Source: Polynucleobacter sp. UBA2650
GTDB lineage: Bacteria; Pseudomonadota; Gammaproteobacteria; Burkholderiales; Burkholderiaceae
Assembly (NCBI GenBank): GCA_002359975.1
Contig: DENG01000068.1
Coordinates: 2,719-9,796 of the forward strand
DNA length: 7,078 bases
Direction of reading: 5' to 3'
The notes beneath the pieces are model-generated. The model saw only the letters and a list, made by a program, of their open reading frames with translations. It was not told the origin of the DNA and searched no databases. Both the position numbers and the translations under genes were made by a program. This document shows positions 6,002-7,078 of this stretch, piece after piece (position 1 is the stretch's first letter; every line of letters starts with the position of its first letter).

Positions 6002-7078
6002 TTAATCCCTTCGCGGTAGCAATAACCAAACACGACCATTTTGCTTCATTCTGCCTGCTAATTCACCAGCCTCATCACCAGTTCCCCAGAAATAATCAAC
6101 CCGCACTGGCCCCACGATCGCCTTACCGGTATCTTGGGCCATGACTAAGCGTCGTATAGGCTGGTTACTTAAGGGCTGTGTAGTTTCTAGAAAAACCGGC
6201 GCTCCTAGCGGAATAGCACGGGGATCAATAGCAATGCTGCGTCCTGGACTTAATGGCACACCCAAGGCGCCGATCGGTCCCAAATCCTGATTGGCGGATG
6301 GCGGAAGTTCTTTGAAGAATACAAAGCGCGGATTAGCATTGAGCATCTCTTGAACCTTATTCGGATTACGCTTTCCCCACTCAGAAATTCCTTGCATCGT
6401 CGCTTCTGCACGTGTAATTTCTTTACGATCCAAGAGCCACTGTGCACTGGATTTAAAGGGTTGATCATTAGTTCCAGCAAAGCCAAAGCGCACGATCTGT
6501 CCACCATCAAGGCGAATCTTTCCTGACCCCTGTATCTGCATAGATGCAGCTGCAATAGGGTCTTCTACCCAAGCAATTTCAGAACCCTTTAGCAAACCAG
6601 AACTTACCAACTCTGCACGTGTTGGTGCTGGATTAGGCTTTGCTCTCGCCCACGTTTTAGGATAAGCATATAAGGGAACGGAATAGCGCTCTGTTCGAAC
6701 CCGCGAGCCATTCATAATCGGCTCGTAATAGCCAGTGACCAGTCCCTCGGACTTTCCAGTTACCTGATTGCGAACCGAGTAGGCCCGAAAGTGATTCTCA
6801 AAAAACGCTTTGGCGTCTCTAGGCTTTTGAGCATTGGCACGATCACAAACCGAAATCCAGTTGACCGGGCCGGTCTTACGCTTTCGTAAGGCATTGCAAC
6901 TTTGTAGCCATGCCTGCCAAGCATCGGCAAGCGCATCTTCATTCCATCCCGGGATGTCACTAAAGTTTACTGGGGACAGGCTAGCCGATGATGCAGCATC
7001 TTCAGTTAGGACCGTCTCAATGATCTTGGGAGTGCGCGGTAAAGATGAAGACGCCGATGGTCCGGAGCTGGATTTTGT
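6002..7078 (-). CDS. mltA: Membrane-bound lytic murein transglycosylase A (MltA), N-terminus beyond the window
   Basis: 358 residues are visible, open to the right edge of the window, so the signal peptide and presumed lipobox are not seen. MltA cleaves the glycan strand of peptidoglycan at the inner face of the outer membrane, forming 1,6-anhydromuramyl ends. The visible part starts with a Ser/Pro-rich stretch (about residues 2-17), a likely linker after the lipid anchor. The MltA domain follows, with [11 protein letters not shown] (54-64), TGYYEP (115-120), QIQGSG (181-186), the 3D-like segment [12 protein letters not shown] (about 285-296), MAQDTGKA (313-320) and [12 protein letters not shown] (327-338). 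Asp328 aligns with the catalytic Asp308 of mature E. coli MltA, and GRVWLLLP closes the protein. The frame is continuous through 6715, where an internal ATG falls within the conserved domain and is not the true start. The hydratase gene follows after 2 bases. Confidence 0.95.
   Translation of the reverse strand, partial: TKSSSGPSASSSLPRTPKIIETVLTEDAASSASLSPVNFSDIPGWNEDALADAWQAWLQSCNALRKRKTGPVNWISVCDRANAQKPRDAKAFFENHFRAYSVRNQVTGKSEGLVTGYYEPIMNGSRVRTERYSVPLYAYPKTWARAKPNPAPTRAELVSSGLLKGSEIAWVEDPIAAASMQIQGSGKIRLDGGQIVRFGFAGTNDQPFKSSAQWLLDRKEITRAEATMQGISEWGKRNPNKVQEMLNANPRFVFFKELPPSANQDLGPIGALGVPLSPGRSIAIDPRAIPLGAPVFLETTQPLSNQPIRRLVMAQDTGKAIVGPVRVDYFWGTGDEAGELAGRMKQNGRVWLLLPRRD
6006..6011 (-). promoter_or_regulatory. 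Ribosome binding site deciding the enoyl-CoA hydratase start
   Basis: On the minus strand AAGGGA lies 6 bases before the ATG at 5999, within the last codons of mltA. It selects this start over the in-frame ATG at 6029, which would overlap mltA more deeply. Confidence 0.6.

Noticed and set aside
6250..6555. 101-codon minus-strand open frame
   Set aside because: It is a frame-shifted shadow of mltA; the mltA frame is continuous and conserved through this region.
6713..6715. ATG as the start of mltA
   Set aside because: The frame stays open upstream to the window edge and encodes TGYYEP and the [11 protein letters not shown] segment, both part of the MltA domain, so this is an internal methionine.
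6760..6960. 66-codon minus-strand open frame near the right edge
   Set aside because: It lies in another frame of mltA, whose own frame here encodes conserved MltA sequence.

Overview
The window looks like an ordinary chromosomal, housekeeping segment of a betaproteobacterium. The gene set (bioA-bioF-bioD, a FadD-type acyl-CoA ligase, an M20D amidohydrolase, a crotonase and an MltA-type lytic transglycosylase), the moderate GC content (mid-40s by eye) and the protein style suggest a low-GC member of the Burkholderiales such as Polynucleobacter. That assignment is inference from recall, not from a search. I saw no mobile element, tRNA, rRNA, CRISPR array or phage gene, and no frameshifted gene. 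Coding density is very high: the longest non-coding stretch is about 73 bases, so there is no gene-free stretch over 300 bases to explain.

Layout. Positions 1-2244 (+ strand) hold a biotin operon: the 3' end of bioA, complete bioF and complete bioD. bioF and bioD overlap in an ATGA. These encode three consecutive steps: BioF makes 8-amino-7-oxononanoate (KAPA), BioA aminates it to 7,8-diaminononanoate (DAPA), and BioD closes the ring to dethiobiotin. The last enzyme, BioB, is not in the window. Positions 2241-3944 (- strand) hold a full-length FadD-like long-chain acyl-CoA synthetase, converging on bioD with a 4-base overlap of the two stop codons. A 73-base divergent intergenic region (3945-4017) separates it from an M20D hippurate-hydrolase-like metallopeptidase at 4018-5208 (+).

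The amidohydrolase converges on a second minus-strand unit, with a short hairpin at the junction. That unit is read from the right edge: mltA (3' part, 6002-7078), then an enoyl-CoA hydratase (5223-5999) that starts only 2 bases after the mltA stop.

The acyl-CoA ligase and the enoyl-CoA hydratase would both serve fatty-acid breakdown, but they are in separate transcription units. I found no evidence for a new biological system. The more interesting signals are small. They are a perfect 11-bp inverted repeat with a 3-base loop inside fadD, followed by a T run in the antisense direction; the lack of room for a terminator between bioD and fadD; a possibly leaderless start for the amidohydrolase; and the absence of bioB after bioD.
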